Below, piece after piece: positions 1-9,135 of a stretch of 64,000 nt of DNA. The stretch comes from Pyropia haitanensis (taxonomy: Eukaryota > Rhodophyta > Bangiophyceae > Bangiales > Bangiaceae): positions 3,770,842 through 3,834,841 of the forward strand of contig SDUX01000006.1 in the NCBI GenBank assembly GCA_008729055.1. Direction: 5' to 3'. The notes beneath the pieces were generated by a model, which searched no databases, was not told the DNA's origin, and worked only from the letters and a program-made list of their open reading frames with translations. The translations under genes and the position numbers were made by a program. Every line of letters starts with the position of its first letter. Position 1 is the first letter of the stretch.

Positions 1-82
1 GGGTGGCGGTGCGGAGTCTGCTGGGCACTCGTGACGGGGCGGGGCGGGCAGCGGTGGTGGTCTGGGGCGGCCTCGTGACACT

Positions 83-1025
83 TTGAGGCGGGCCCTGCAG
101 CGCCGCCGCGGCGGTGGTGCGTGGGTGCTCTTCCCCGGACGCCCGCCCCCCCCGGAACCTGACGCTGTCCGCGAAAGGGGGATGACGGCGGCTGCGCTGA
201 CCGCGGCCGATGGCGGGAGGGGTGCTGGGCCCGCGGTGGATGCCGAGGTGGTGGCTGCCGCCGCGGCCCCTTGATGCCGCGGCGTCCCACCCCCCGTCGT
301 CCGTGAAAGTGCTGACCGGGGACGACGAGGTTTGGGTGGGGGCAGCGGTTGTAGCCGTGCTCGCCTCGTTGGTGAGGTGCCACTGGGCGGCTGCGGGGGA
401 GGCGGCGGCGGCGGCGGTGGCCGCGGTGCTGTCGGGGGGGGGTGGCGGTGGAGGGGGGCACGCGGCGGCGGCTCTCGAGCACCTTGCCGCCGTCGACGAC
501 TGGGACGCTTGTGCGGGGGGCGGCGGTAGCGATGGAGACGCCCCCCCCCCCCCCCGTGCCGTGACCCTTCGGTGGCCGCCGCCGCCGCCACATCCGCGGC
601 GGCGGCGCTGAAGGCGCTGGCGGCTGCCATCCCCTCCCTTCCGTCCGTCGCCGTGCGAGCAGTCGCCACCTTGGCAGCCCTCCAGACCGGCCCCCCCCGC
701 CTGCTTGGAGGTGGTGGCGTCCATGGCCGCCGCCCTCCCCCACCTCTCGCCGGCTATGCGGGCGGGGGCGGCAGCTTCTGCTGGGGTGCTCCTGTCCGCG
801 GGGCTGAACCTGGCGCTGGGGGCGCTCGAGGGGGAGTCGGCGGCGGCCGTGGTGGCGGGGGCGGCCGCCGAACTGTCCTCCCCACTCCCCTCGTCCCCTT
901 CGACCCGGCGGGGGTCCTCTTCGGGCCCCCCGATCCGCACCGTCCCTTGCGGGTCGGCGGGGGAGGCCTCTCCGTTGACAACGGGCCAGTTGGCCCTGCG
1001 AAAGGCGCTGGGGGGGGGAGCTTGA
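83..1025 (+). pseudogene. ARM/HEAT-like helical repeat fragments, frame-broken
   Basis: Three overlapping plus frames (210-611, 572-about 720, 705-1025) each show alanine/leucine-rich helical pairs of the kind found in armadillo/HEAT solenoids, for example VRAVATLAALQTG then AAALPHLSPAMRAGAAASA. The apparent reading frame changes near C/G runs at about 430, 545 and 685, so either the gene is decayed or homopolymer lengths are wrong. No catalytic motif is visible, and the ORF starts at or before the window edge. ARM/HEAT proteins act as protein-binding scaffolds; no specific partner can be inferred. Plain low-complexity alanine coding is an alternative explanation. Unsure. Confidence 0.3.
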
Positions 1026-1688
1026 AGCGGCGGCACAGAGTCAGGCTGGCCCCGGCGGGCCCGCCTCCCCACGGGCCCCGACGCCGGTGGACCGGAGAGG
1101 GGGGGGGGGGGGGGATGGGCAAGGCGACACGGGCGGCCAAGGGGATGCTGGGTCGTCCCGCCCGCGGAGATCCCGCCCCCACCCCCAGCGGCGGTCCCGG
1201 CGCCGGGCGGCGCTGACGCGCCGCCCTGACGCGGCCGGCCGCCGGCGGACTGTCGCCCCAGAGGAACGTCGGCGGTAGCTGCCGCCGTCCCCCCAAGACC
1301 CGCTTGGCGGCGCTGGTGGCCACTCATCTTGTTGGTGCCGTGCCCCTCCTCCCCCCATCACCAGCTGCCAGCGCACGCCAGCGGGGACGCTGCCATCTTC
1401 CGTTGCCCCCCCCCCCCCCCCACCCCTCACGGTCGGCGGCTGGCGCCATGGTCCAGGGCACCCCTGTCACGCCCGCCGCCTCTTCCAGCAGCCGCGTTGA
1501 CGCAGCCCCCACCCCCCCTCTGCGGTTCCTACCCCCCGCACACTTGCATGGAGAGGGTGCCTCCCTCCGCACCAGCGCCCATGCCGCTCCCGACCACCGG
1601 GACGCGGCGTCACCACTCTCGCTGCGGTCGCTGACATTGACGCCGGCGGTGGGCTTTCCTGGCGCCGCCCTTTCCCCGGCAGCCACCC
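1026..1688. other. No supported gene
   Basis: GC-rich sequence with G and C homopolymers at about 1099-1114 and 1407-1421. ORFs are open on both strands only because stop codons are rare at this composition. I see no domain or regulatory site. Confidence 0.5.
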
Positions 1689-4484
1689 GTGCAACGGCGG
1701 CGGTGGGGGTTGCCCCGGGCGGCGGCGGCACGGCCGCGGCCGTTGGATCCCCCGCCCGCGCCTCCGGCGGCGGCACGGCCGCGCCGGTTGGATCCCCCCC
1801 CAGTCCTTGCCCCCTTCCCCCCCCCCCCCCGGGACGACGTGGTGGCCCGCTTCCTCCGCGCCATGCGCCCCTTCACGCCCGCCACCGCCCGGCCGGTGAG
1901 CCCCGCGGAGCTGGCGTCGTGGCCCGAGTTCCAGATCCTCCGCGGGTCCGCGCTGGCCAGCGACTGGATGGCGCCCGTCTCCCCCCTGGCGTGGGTGCGG
2001 GCGGCCCAGTGGCCGCTGCTGCATATGGTGGCGCCCGCGGCGCTCGCGCTCGGCACGGCGATGGTCAACACCAAGTATACGGGGCCGCCAGTGTCTGCCG
2101 GGCCCGCGGGGTGTAGCCACCCCGCCGGCGGCAGGGGCCCTGCCGCAACGCCGACGCCGGCCCCGCCCCCCAACAGTGTCGGCGGAGCGGCGGCGGCGCC
2201 GGCGGCATCGGGGGACGGGGGGACGGGTGCGGAGGCGGGGGCGGGAGGTGGCTCCCCCCCACCCGGCAGGTGTCCGCCCAGCGCCCTCAAGGTCCGCTCC
2301 ACCATCCTCATCCCCGTGACGGCCGACGCCGTCGCGGGGGTGGTGTGCATGGCGGAGGTGCGGAATTACGCCACATCTGCCCTCCCCGTGTGGGCCAACA
2401 CGCGGGTGCCGGCCATCTGCCGCGGGGTGCTGGATGTGGCGACGGCAGAGCTGCTGCTCGTCGGCCGTATGGGGGACGATGAGGGCGGCTCTGGCCGCCG
2501 CGCCGTGCACGTCGAGTACCACCGGCCGCTGCCGTCGGGGGCGGTGCTGTACAGCGCGGCGCTCTTCGAGCAGCCCGCCGTCCGGGGGGGGGACGCGCTG
2601 CTGGGGATGAACATCCGCACCTACTCGCACCCGCCGTCATCGGCGGGGGGGCACCACCCACCGCCGCCGCTGGCGGGGGTCTTTGCGGCCGCCTACGCCT
2701 CCCCCGCGGCGGCCGCCGCGGCAGACGGCGGGGCGTCGGCGGCCGCCGCCCTGGACGCCCCCGCCGCGATCCGGGCGGCGCTGGGGCTGCAGATGGGGAA
2801 CTTTGGCACCGCCGTGGGTCCCCCCACGGGGGCGGGGGTGGGGGCGGGGGGGGCGCCTGGGGCGCCCGGCGGGCCGCCCGCCCCGCCCGTGACGGTGCCT
2901 TGGACGCTCCGCTGCACGGTGGTGGCTGCCCCCGACGCGGTGGTCGACCGGCTGCGGTTCATCGCGGCGTCCTCCCTCCCCGTGCGCGTGCGGCCAGTGG
3001 GGCGGGCGTCGGGGGTGCGGCGGGGGGGATGGGCGGGGGGAGGCAGGGACGGGTCGGGGGCGTCCACCTCCTCCGGGGACACGTCCCCCCCCCCGGATCT
3101 CGCACCGCCCACCGGTCGCGCGCCCACCCCCCCCCACCCCCCCCGTGGTGAGCACCGCCCACACCCCCCCCCCCCCCATGCCCATCCCCCCCCCCCCCCC
3201 ACCCCCCCCCCCCCCAGCGCGGCGGCCACGCCCGCGGCGGCGGCGAGCCCCGCCAGCCCCCCCACCACCGTCCAGCGGGTGCGGGACGCGGCCACCTCGG
3301 CGGCCCCCACCGCGGCGGTCACCCCCACCGCGGTGGCGGGGCGGGGCGACCACCCCCACCCGCCGTCCCCGTTGAGGGCCGTCAGCACCGCCGCGGCGGC
3401 GGCGCCCGTGGCGCCCGCCTGCACCGCCGCGACGGCGACGGCCCAGGCGAAGCGGGCGGGGGGGGAGGACACCACCCCCTCCCCGCCCCCCAACGCTGGG
3501 GCGCAGGCCCCGCCGCCGCCGCCGCCGCCGCCACCGCCGCCGCCGCACTCCACCCCCGCCCCGTCGCCAGGGGCGGCCTCCACGTCGCCGTCGGCGGCAC
3601 GGCGGCGGGCGGCGGCCGCCGACCGGGAGGCCCCGAGGGCGGCGGCCGCCACCAGCGGGCACAGGCCGGCCAGGGCGGTGGCCGCCACGGCGAGGGCCAC
3701 CTCCCCCGCCACCCCGCCCCGCCGCCCGCCCGCCTCGGGTGAAAGGGGCGGCACGGCGGCGGCCACCAGCGCCGCCGCCAGCGCCGCCGTCTCGGCAAGG
3801 CGGAGCCCCAGCAGCGCACCCGGGGACAGCACCCACGAGGACGAGACGGCGTGGCGCCCAGCCGGGGGGGGGGGGGGGAGGGGGGGGGAGGTTGCGGCAC
3901 ACCAGGAGGGGGGGGGGGGGGGGCGGGGGGGGCGGGCGTCCATGGCGGCTTTTTCGCCGCCCCTTGCGGCGGCGGGCGAGGGTGTTTGCCGGGGGGGGAG
4001 CCGGCACAGCCGCAGAGGGTGTGTGTGTGTGTGTGTGGAACGGACGAGACGAAATGGAGGGGTGCGGCCCTGCCCCCAAGTCCCCGGTCCGTCGCCTTCG
4101 GGGAAAGTGGTCCGCGGCGCCGGCCGGGGGGCCGAGAGACCCCTCGGGGGATACGGCACCGGCCGCGGCGCCTTGGCAGCGAGGATTGTGGTAGCGGGGG
4201 GAGGTCGGGCGGGCGAACCAGCAGAGGGGGGCACACCCACCGACGCAAGGGGGGGGGGGGGGGGGGAACAGCGGCGGTCCGAGGCAGGGACCACCCCCCG
4301 CCCGCACGGCGGCCGGGTCGGCGCCTCAAAAAGGGGCCCCGCGGACCGGGCAGGCCGCGGCGGCACCCGCCGCCCCACCCGCCGCCAATTACCTGCCGCC
4401 ACGGCCTGTCCGAGGGGGGGGGGGGGGGTGGGGGGGGACGCCCGCCGACCCCCGCGTCGGTGTCCATCTGCCGGGCTCTGGTAA
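1689..4484 (+). CDS. Hypothetical protein, coding-like between about 1830 and 3060
   Basis: A 931-codon ORF whose middle has mixed, protein-like composition (about 1830-2640 and 2880-3020) rather than Pro/Ala repeats. It has hydrophobic and acidic stretches such as PSALKVRSTILIPV, a block with many charged residues near 2480-2560, and NIRTYSH near 2615. The rest is proline/histidine-rich and probably not coding, so the gene likely ends or is spliced near 3060. I do not recognise the family. A START-type lipid-binding fold crossed my mind from the alternating strand pattern, but no diagnostic residue supports it. The tail after 3150 is antisense to a possible membrane protein, and both strands cannot be equally real there. 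Confidence 0.35.
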   Translation: MQRRRWGLPRAAAARPRPLDPPPAPPAAARPRRLDPPPVLAPFPPPPRDDVVARFLRAMRPFTPATARPVSPAELASWPEFQILRGSALASDWMAPVSPLAWVRAAQWPLLHMVAPAALALGTAMVNTKYTGPPVSAGPAGCSHPAGGRGPAATPTPAPPPNSVGGAAAAPAASGDGGTGAEAGAGGGSPPPGRCPPSALKVRSTILIPVTADAVAGVVCMAEVRNYATSALPVWANTRVPAICRGVLDVATAELLLVGRMGDDEGGSGRRAVHVEYHRPLPSGAVLYSAALFEQPAVRGGDALLGMNIRTYSHPPSSAGGHHPPPPLAGVFAAAYASPAAAAAADGGASAAAALDAPAAIRAALGLQMGNFGTAVGPPTGAGVGAGGAPGAPGGPPAPPVTVPWTLRCTVVAAPDAVVDRLRFIAASSLPVRVRPVGRASGVRRGGWAGGGRDGSGASTSSGDTSPPPDLAPPTGRAPTPPHPPRGEHRPHPPPPHAHPPPPPTPPPPSAAATPAAAASPASPPTTVQRVRDAATSAAPTAAVTPTAVAGRGDHPHPPSPLRAVSTAAAAAPVAPACTAATATAQAKRAGGEDTTPSPPPNAGAQAPPPPPPPPPPPPHSTPAPSPGAASTSPSAARRRAAAADREAPRAAAATSGHRPARAVAATARATSPATPPRRPPASGERGGTAAATSAAASAAVSARRSPSSAPGDSTHEDETAWRPAGGGGGRGGEVAAHQEGGGGGRGGRASMAAFSPPLAAAGEGVCRGGSRHSRRGCVCVCVERTRRNGGVRPCPQVPGPSPSGKVVRGAGRGAERPLGGYGTGRGALAARIVVAGGGRAGEPAEGGTPTDARGGGGGEQRRSEAGTTPRPHGGRVGASKRGPADRAGRGGTRRPTRRQLPAATACPRGGGGVGGDARRPPRRCPSAGLW
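3150..3943 (-). CDS. Possible four- to five-helix membrane protein
   Basis: Reading from the ATG at 3943 (MDARPPRPPPPP) through a proline-rich N-terminus, the minus frame shows separated hydrophobic segments: LLGLRLAETAALAAALVAAA, EVALAVAATALAGLCPLVAA, FAWAVAVAAVQAGATGAA, TAVGVTAAVGAAEVA and VVGGLAGLAAAAGVAA. They are joined by charged Arg/Ala loops and one long glycine-rich loop, the pattern of a small tetraspan membrane protein. The frame stays open to 2693 but degenerates into Gly/Pro repeats past about 3150, so the C-terminus is uncertain. Upstream (4018-4040) is a GT/CA microsatellite. No family signature is visible. Alanine-rich coding by chance from GCC repeats is the alternative. Confidence 0.35.
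4018..4040. repeat. GT dinucleotide microsatellite
   Basis: About eleven GT units on the plus strand, just upstream of the minus-strand ATG at 3943. It could be part of that gene's 5' flank; nothing further can be said. Confidence 0.8.
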
Positions 4485-5420
4485 GGGGGGAGTGGGGGGG
4501 GCTTGCTTTGGCAGACCTGCGGGCGGACGGGGCAGGCCGAGGTGGGCGCAGACGGGAGAGGGCACGGGCGGGGCTGGCGCGCCCCACAGCGGGGATGGAG
4601 GGGGGAAGGGCGGGGGCGGGAACGGGCGGACCCCCGCGGGGGGGGGGACGCCGGCGGTCGCCGGCAGAGCCGGTCAGGGGGCTCAGGGAGGGGCGGACGC
4701 CATTGCGGGGCGGGGGGGCGGGCGATCCGGGGGGGGGGGAGGGGGGGCGTAACCACCGCGAAGGGAAAGGGGGGGGGCGTGGGGAGGGGGGACGGCCGTG
4801 CGGGGGATCCCCCGCACCCCGGGACGGACGGACGTGCGGACGTGTGTGGACGCGGCGGTCGCGCGGTGCACGCGGTCCCCCCCCCCCGGCGCGCAGCGGC
4901 CGCGCTGCGCGCGCGCGCGCGGCCGCCGCCATGGCCGCCGCCGCGGGTGGCGGCGGCGGCGGCGGGCGGCGGGCGCCCGCGCCGGCGCGGGCGGGCGCCG
5001 CCCGCCGGCGCGCCCGCCCCCCGCCGCCGCTGCCGTTTGCGGCGCCCTGCGGGGGGGCGCCCGCCGCCGCGCCCGCCGCAGCCGCCGCCGCCGCCGTCGC
5101 CGCCGCCGTCGCCGTCACGGGGCGGCCCCCCACCGGCGCGCCCGCCGGCCGCAGTCCGCCGCGCCGAGCGCCCCGCCCCCGCCGGCGGGCCCACGACGGG
5201 CGCCGCCGCGCCGGCGGCGTCGCCATCGCCGCCCGCACCCGCCAAGCGCCGGCGCGTCGGGCCGTCGGGCGCCACGCCGCGGCGGGGGGGGGGAGGGGGA
5301 CCCCCCCGCCCCGCCCCGTGGGGCCGCCGTCTGTGGCGGCGGGCGCCGCGTGGCGGGCGCCGCCCGGGGCGTCCCCCGCGCCGACGGGAGGCCCACCTGT
5401 GGCGCCGCGCGCGGGCGGTC
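4041..5420. other. No supported gene; G-tract rich
   Basis: Contains many G homopolymers (about 4251-4266, 4420-4437, 4630-4648, 4721-4747), an alternating CG run near 4905-4920 and CCG-rich stretches. ORFs are open on both strands but composed of Arg/Ala/Pro/Gly repeats. I see no domain. Confidence 0.5.
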
Positions 5421-5429
5421 GGCGCCTCA

Positions 5430-5835
5430 CGGGGGCGGTCGGCGCCGCGCCGGCGGTGGGTCGGCGCCGCGTGGTGGGTCGGCGCCGCGCCGGCGGTGGG
5501 TCGGCGCCGCGTGGTGGGTCGGCGCCGCGCCGGCGGTGGGTCGGCGCCGCGCGGTGGGTCGGCGCCGCGCCGGCTGTGGGTCGGCGCCGCGCCGGCGGTG
5601 GGTCGGCGCCGCGCGGTGGGTCGGCGCCGCGCCGGCTGTGGGTCGGCGCCGCGCCGGCGGTGGGTCGGCGCCGCGCGGTGGGTCGGCGCCGCGCCGGCGG
5701 TGGGTCGGCGCCGCGCCGACTGTGGGTCGGCGCCGCGCCGGCGGTGGGTCGGCGCCGCGCGGGGGGTCGGCGCCGCGCCGGCGGTGGGTCGGCGCCGCGC
5801 GCGGGTGGTCGGCGCCGCGCGGGGGCGGGCATCCT
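5430..5835. repeat. 40-bp higher-order GC minisatellite
   Basis: Tandem array built from two alternating monomers that share the core GGTCGGCGCCGCG: an 18-bp form ending TGGTG or CGGTG and a 22-bp form ending CCGGCGGTG. Together they make a 40-bp unit repeated about eight to nine times. Each monomer contains the self-complementary hexamer GGCGCC, so the array can form multiple hairpins. It is open in all frames on both strands, which creates spurious Arg/Ala/Gly ORFs. Confidence 0.9.
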
Positions 5836-6055
5836 CCTCGCCACCCTCCTCCAGGCGGACGGCTACACCATTGACGCTGTCACGGCGGTGGGGTCCCCCC
5901 GCCTGACCGACGCGCCCGGCGCGGCGGCGCTGGCGGCGGCGCTCCCTGGGAGGGGTCCTCGGGGGGAGCGGCGGGCGTCCCCGGGGGGCAGGGGGGCGCC
6001 TCCGCCCCGCGCGCCGCTGGGACTGCCCGGTGGAGGGGTGCCGGAGGTCTTTTAG
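5820..6055 (+). pseudogene. Class-3 lipase-like fragment (C-terminal to the nucleophile elbow)
   Basis: Directly after the minisatellite the plus frame reads ILLATLLQADGY then TIDAVTAVGSPRLTD. In class-3 (fungal-type) lipases the helix after the GxSxG elbow is followed by a strand ending in a motif like T-F-G-x-P-R-x-G-D, and the VGSPRLTD segment fits it. The GxSxG serine itself is not seen, because the minisatellite begins exactly where it should lie. The frame ends at 6055 without a recognisable catalytic Asp or His. This is therefore a truncated copy, or one exon of a gene whose upstream part is obscured by the repeat. The match is short and made by eye. Confidence 0.35.
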
Positions 6056-6063
6056 CCGGCTCT

Positions 6064-6870
6064 TTAACACCACGCCGTCCTCCCCCCCATCACCTCTGCC
6101 GGGTAGGCCGCCGCCACCGCCGACAGGGCCCCCATGGCCACGTCCCGCACCGGCCAGCTGCCATCGTCGGTGGCGCCAACGAGGGCGGGGATGGCGGCGG
6201 GGAGGAGGGTCCTCACGGCGGGGACGGGGAGGGCGCCCACCACCTCGGCCAGCGTCCGGCACGCCGCCTCCCGCACCGCGTGGTTGTCCGCCCCCGCCTG
6301 CGCCACGCAGTAGGCCACGGCAACGGGGAGGTGGTAGGTGAGGGTGGCCCAGCCCCGCCCGCCCGCCGTGGCGGGCGACGACGCGTACGTCTCGAGGGAG
6401 TAGACCCGCACGCCGTCGGCCACGTAGTGGCTGTTGAGCAGCAACCGCGGGAGCAGGAGGTCCCCAAAATAGGGCGCCAGCGCGGGGGGGGTGGCCGCCG
6501 CCAGCAGCACGCGCACAGACACAGACGCGGCGTAGCGCACCTGGGACCAGTTGTCTGCCAGGCCCGCCGCCACCACGGGCGCCACCGTCGGGACGAGGGC
6601 GTCCACCAGCGGCGCCACCACGGAGGCAGAGGGGCCGGGGGCGGCGGCAGCGGTGGGGGCGGCGGCGGGGTGGCGGCAGCCCCCACCCCCGCATCCGCCG
6701 CTGCGCCCGCCGCCGCGCCCGCACCGTCCGCCGCCGCCACCGCCCGCAAGGGCGGCGAGGGATGTCTCCAGGCCCCGCCACCCTTCCGCCTCGTGGACCA
6801 TCCGGCGGCCACAGTCCCGCGCCGCCGAAGTCACAGCGTCGACAGGGGCGGCGGCGGCGGCGGCGGTGGT
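6064..6870 (-). CDS. ARM/HEAT-repeat protein, C-terminal part
   Basis: The minus frame (open from 7308) is protein-like from about 6870 to its stop at 6064. Typical solenoid helices follow one another: DNWSQVRYAASVSVRVLL, then a pair around LLLPRLLLNSHYVADGVRVY, then DNHAVREAACRTLAEVVGAL and GSWPVRDVAMGALSAVAAAY. The Asp/Asn-x-x-Val-Arg turn at the start of the second helix recurs at least three times, as in HEAT repeats. The role is presumably scaffolding; no partner is evident. Upstream of 6870 the frame is Pro/Arg low complexity, so the true start is unknown. This is the best-supported candidate host gene in the window. Confidence 0.55.
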   Translation of the reverse strand, partial: TTAAAAAAPVDAVTSAARDCGRRMVHEAEGWRGLETSLAALAGGGGGGRCGRGGGRSGGCGGGGCRHPAAAPTAAAAPGPSASVVAPLVDALVPTVAPVVAAGLADNWSQVRYAASVSVRVLLAAATPPALAPYFGDLLLPRLLLNSHYVADGVRVYSLETYASSPATAGGRGWATLTYHLPVAVAYCVAQAGADNHAVREAACRTLAEVVGALPVPAVRTLLPAAIPALVGATDDGSWPVRDVAMGALSAVAAAYPAEVMGGRTAWC

Positions 6871-6904
6871 GGTGGCCGTGGTGGGGGCAGACGCGCAACG
6901 CGGC

Positions 6905-7076
6905 GCTCGGGGGCGGGTCGTACAAGGCGGCGCTCGCCGCGGCGGGGGCCCTGCACGTGCTCGTCGGGGTGGGCCTGGCGGGCGCCCCCGCCGCCCAGCG
7001 GGAGGTGCTGATGGCGCTGTCCAACCTGACAGGGGGGGGGGGGGGGCACCCAATGCAGAGGTCCTCGCGGCCATGA
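6905..7076 (+). pseudogene. Single armadillo-like repeat fragment
   Basis: On the plus strand, opposite the low-complexity upstream part of the minus ARM/HEAT ORF, the frame reads YKAALAAAGALHVLVGVGL then REVLMALSNLTGG. This matches the ARM pattern of a Gly-Ala-Leu helix start followed by a helix with a central L-S-N-L. A poly-G tract (7031-7045) breaks the frame immediately afterwards. It could be an exon of a plus-strand gene or a chance frame. Confidence 0.3.
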
Positions 7077-7627
7077 CCGTGCGGCCCCGGTGGCGGGGGG
7101 GGTGCGGGGCGGGGGGTGGGGATAGGGGAAGTTGGGGGGGGGGTGGGGGCGTTGGAGGAGCGGGGGGCTGGGCTGTGGCCAGCGGCGCCATGCCGCGGCC
7201 GAGCTCGGCCGCCGCCGCCGTCGGGGGCGGGGGGACGGGGGGGGGGGAACGGATTCCCACGACCACCCACCAAGGGGGACGAATCCCCCTACCCTCTGAA
7301 GACTGCATGCAAATTCACGCGCGCGACTCCCCCACCCCGTGTCCCATCCGCCGCGAGGGCTCGCATTGTGTGTAGTTGTTGTAGAGGTTACGGTAGGGTG
7401 CCCGGGGGACTTATATCTGGGTGGGAGAGGCAGGGGGAGATCCGACCGAGAGTCTCGGCGGATCTCGAGTCGGCCCGCCGGCGGGGTCTTAACCGCCGGC
7501 GGGCGAGGCGGAGCGGCGGCCGTCCACGGCCGGCACGTTCTTTCGCCCTCGCGGGTTCCCCCGCTCCCCTTGCAGGTCCCCTCGCGACACAGTCGGAGGG
7601 GGCGCGGGAGCAGGCCCCGCTCGGGCG
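7077..7627. other. No gene; probable 5' region of DIRS-A
   Basis: Contains a G-rich stretch to 7250, then less biased sequence with a TATA-like CTTATATCTGG near 7409, plausible as the promoter of the following plus-strand retroelement. I could not fix the left end of the element. Confidence 0.35.
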
Positions 7628-9126
7628 TTGGACCCGCCGCCTCGGCGGCGTGACTCTTCTTCTTTACTGCACCCGCCCGTCCCTGTGACGGCGCGGGGTG
7701 AGGGTGCTCTGCCCCTTTGGGGTCTCCCTTGCACGGGGCCCCCTATGTCTTCGTCGGGGTCCGGCTCTGACTCCCCGCCAGGCGGGCCGCCCCCTGGGGT
7801 GCGTGCTGCGGGTAGGGAGTCGGGGTCGGCCCGGTCGTCTGGCATTGTCGCCTCTCTGGCACGGGTCCGCACGGCCCGGCAGCGTGACCGCCGCTCCCGC
7901 CGGGACCTTCTGTTGGCCGGCGTCAATCTTGCTGCCCGCCGAGAGGCGCGCCGGGCCGCCGCATCGGCCCGCCGGGCGGCCGCGGGTGAGGGGGCTGCTT
8001 CCTCCCCCCCTCTCGCCCCGCCCGTTCCTCCGTCCCCCCCGGCCGCCGCGGCTGTGCCGGCGGCTGGTGTGCCGTCGGCTCTTCCTTCGGGCCTCGCGGC
8101 GGGGCCCCCTGATGGCGCGCGCGCGCACCCGCCTGGCCGCCCGGCGGCGGCGGGCTGGGGTGCCCCCGACGGTCTCAGGGCTGGAGGCGGCGGAGCGTTT
8201 GGCGGCGGCGCTGCCGGCCGCGGCCTCCCCCCCGAGGGGGCCTTCACCGCCCGTCTCGACGACGACGAGGGCGACGACTCCTCCCGCGCCTCGGCGCGCG
8301 TCGCCAGCGCGTTTGACGCCGCCGCCGTCGATGCCGTGTTCGACGGCTGCCCCCACATCTAGGGGTTCGAGCGGCCGCCCCGCCTCGCGGGTCCGGGCAC
8401 GTTCCCGGTCCCCTTCCGTCCCACCGGCGACACGGCGTTTGCGGCCGAGTTCACCATTGGGAGCCGCAATGCCATCGAGGCCGAGATCCTGTTTATGGCG
8501 TGCACCTGGTTGCAGTCCCTTAATAACTCCCTCGTCGACTGGGAGCAGCGCGGTCCCTCCCCCTCCCCCTCCGAGTCCGCAACCGTCCTCTCTATCACCC
8601 GCACCCACGTGTTCCAGGTCTACACCATCCTGGAATCCCGCTACGAGGTCCTGCTCACCTGACGGTCCGACCCCTCTTGGGGCGCCGCCCTCCACGACGC
8701 CATCCTCGGGCACACCGAGTCGCACTTCACCAACTACGCTTCCCGCGGCTTCCACCGTCTCGCGGCCCGCGATCGGGCCACCCACGTTGCCCACGAGCAC
8801 GGGCGCCTCCTCGCCCGCGGCCATGGGGGCGGCAACGCCGCCTCGGAAGCGTCGGCGCGTGGCGGTGCCGCCCCCCGTGGAGGCGGGCGCAACCGGCACC
8901 GACGCCGCCACGGCGACGGCGGCGGGGGCGGCGGCAGGGGTGGCGGTGGCGGGGGTGGCGGCGGCGCCTCCGCCGCCACGCAGAACGACTGGTCCGGCCG
9001 TGGCGGCCGGGGTGGCGGCCGCGGCGGGGGCCGCGGGGGCGGCCGCGGCGGCGGTCGCGACGGCGCCAGCGCCGGTAGCGTTGGCGGCGGTGGCGACGGC
9101 GGCGGCGGCGGCAACGCCGCTGCCTG
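7628..9126 (+). pseudogene. gag: DIRS-A gag-like ORF with two internal stops
   Basis: The frame opens at 7628 (better ATG at 7745, MSSSGSGSDSPPG), runs to a TAG at 8360-8362, continues to a TGA at 8660-8662 and closes at 9126. The N-terminal third is Ser/Pro/Arg/Ala-rich. The middle (8400-8760) is mixed and probably globular, containing SRNAIEAEILFMACTWLQSL and HVFQVYTILESRYEVLL. The C-terminus is Arg/Gly-rich with repeated GRGG, as expected for a nucleic-acid-binding nucleocapsid tail. There is no CCHC knuckle, which is normal for DIRS gag. The TGA falls in LLT*RSDPSW, where Trp would fit. The ORF is assigned by position rather than by a domain. Confidence 0.55.
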
Positions 9127-9135
9127 ACGTGCACC

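Noticed and set aside
5424..5844. CRISPR-like array
   Set aside because: The repeats are contiguous with no unique spacers, so it is a minisatellite; a eukaryotic context also makes CRISPR implausible.
2693..7273. 1526-codon minus-strand ORF
   Set aside because: It spans a minisatellite and several unrelated low-complexity blocks and is open only because the DNA is so GC-rich. Only the 3150-3943 part looks protein-like in that frame.
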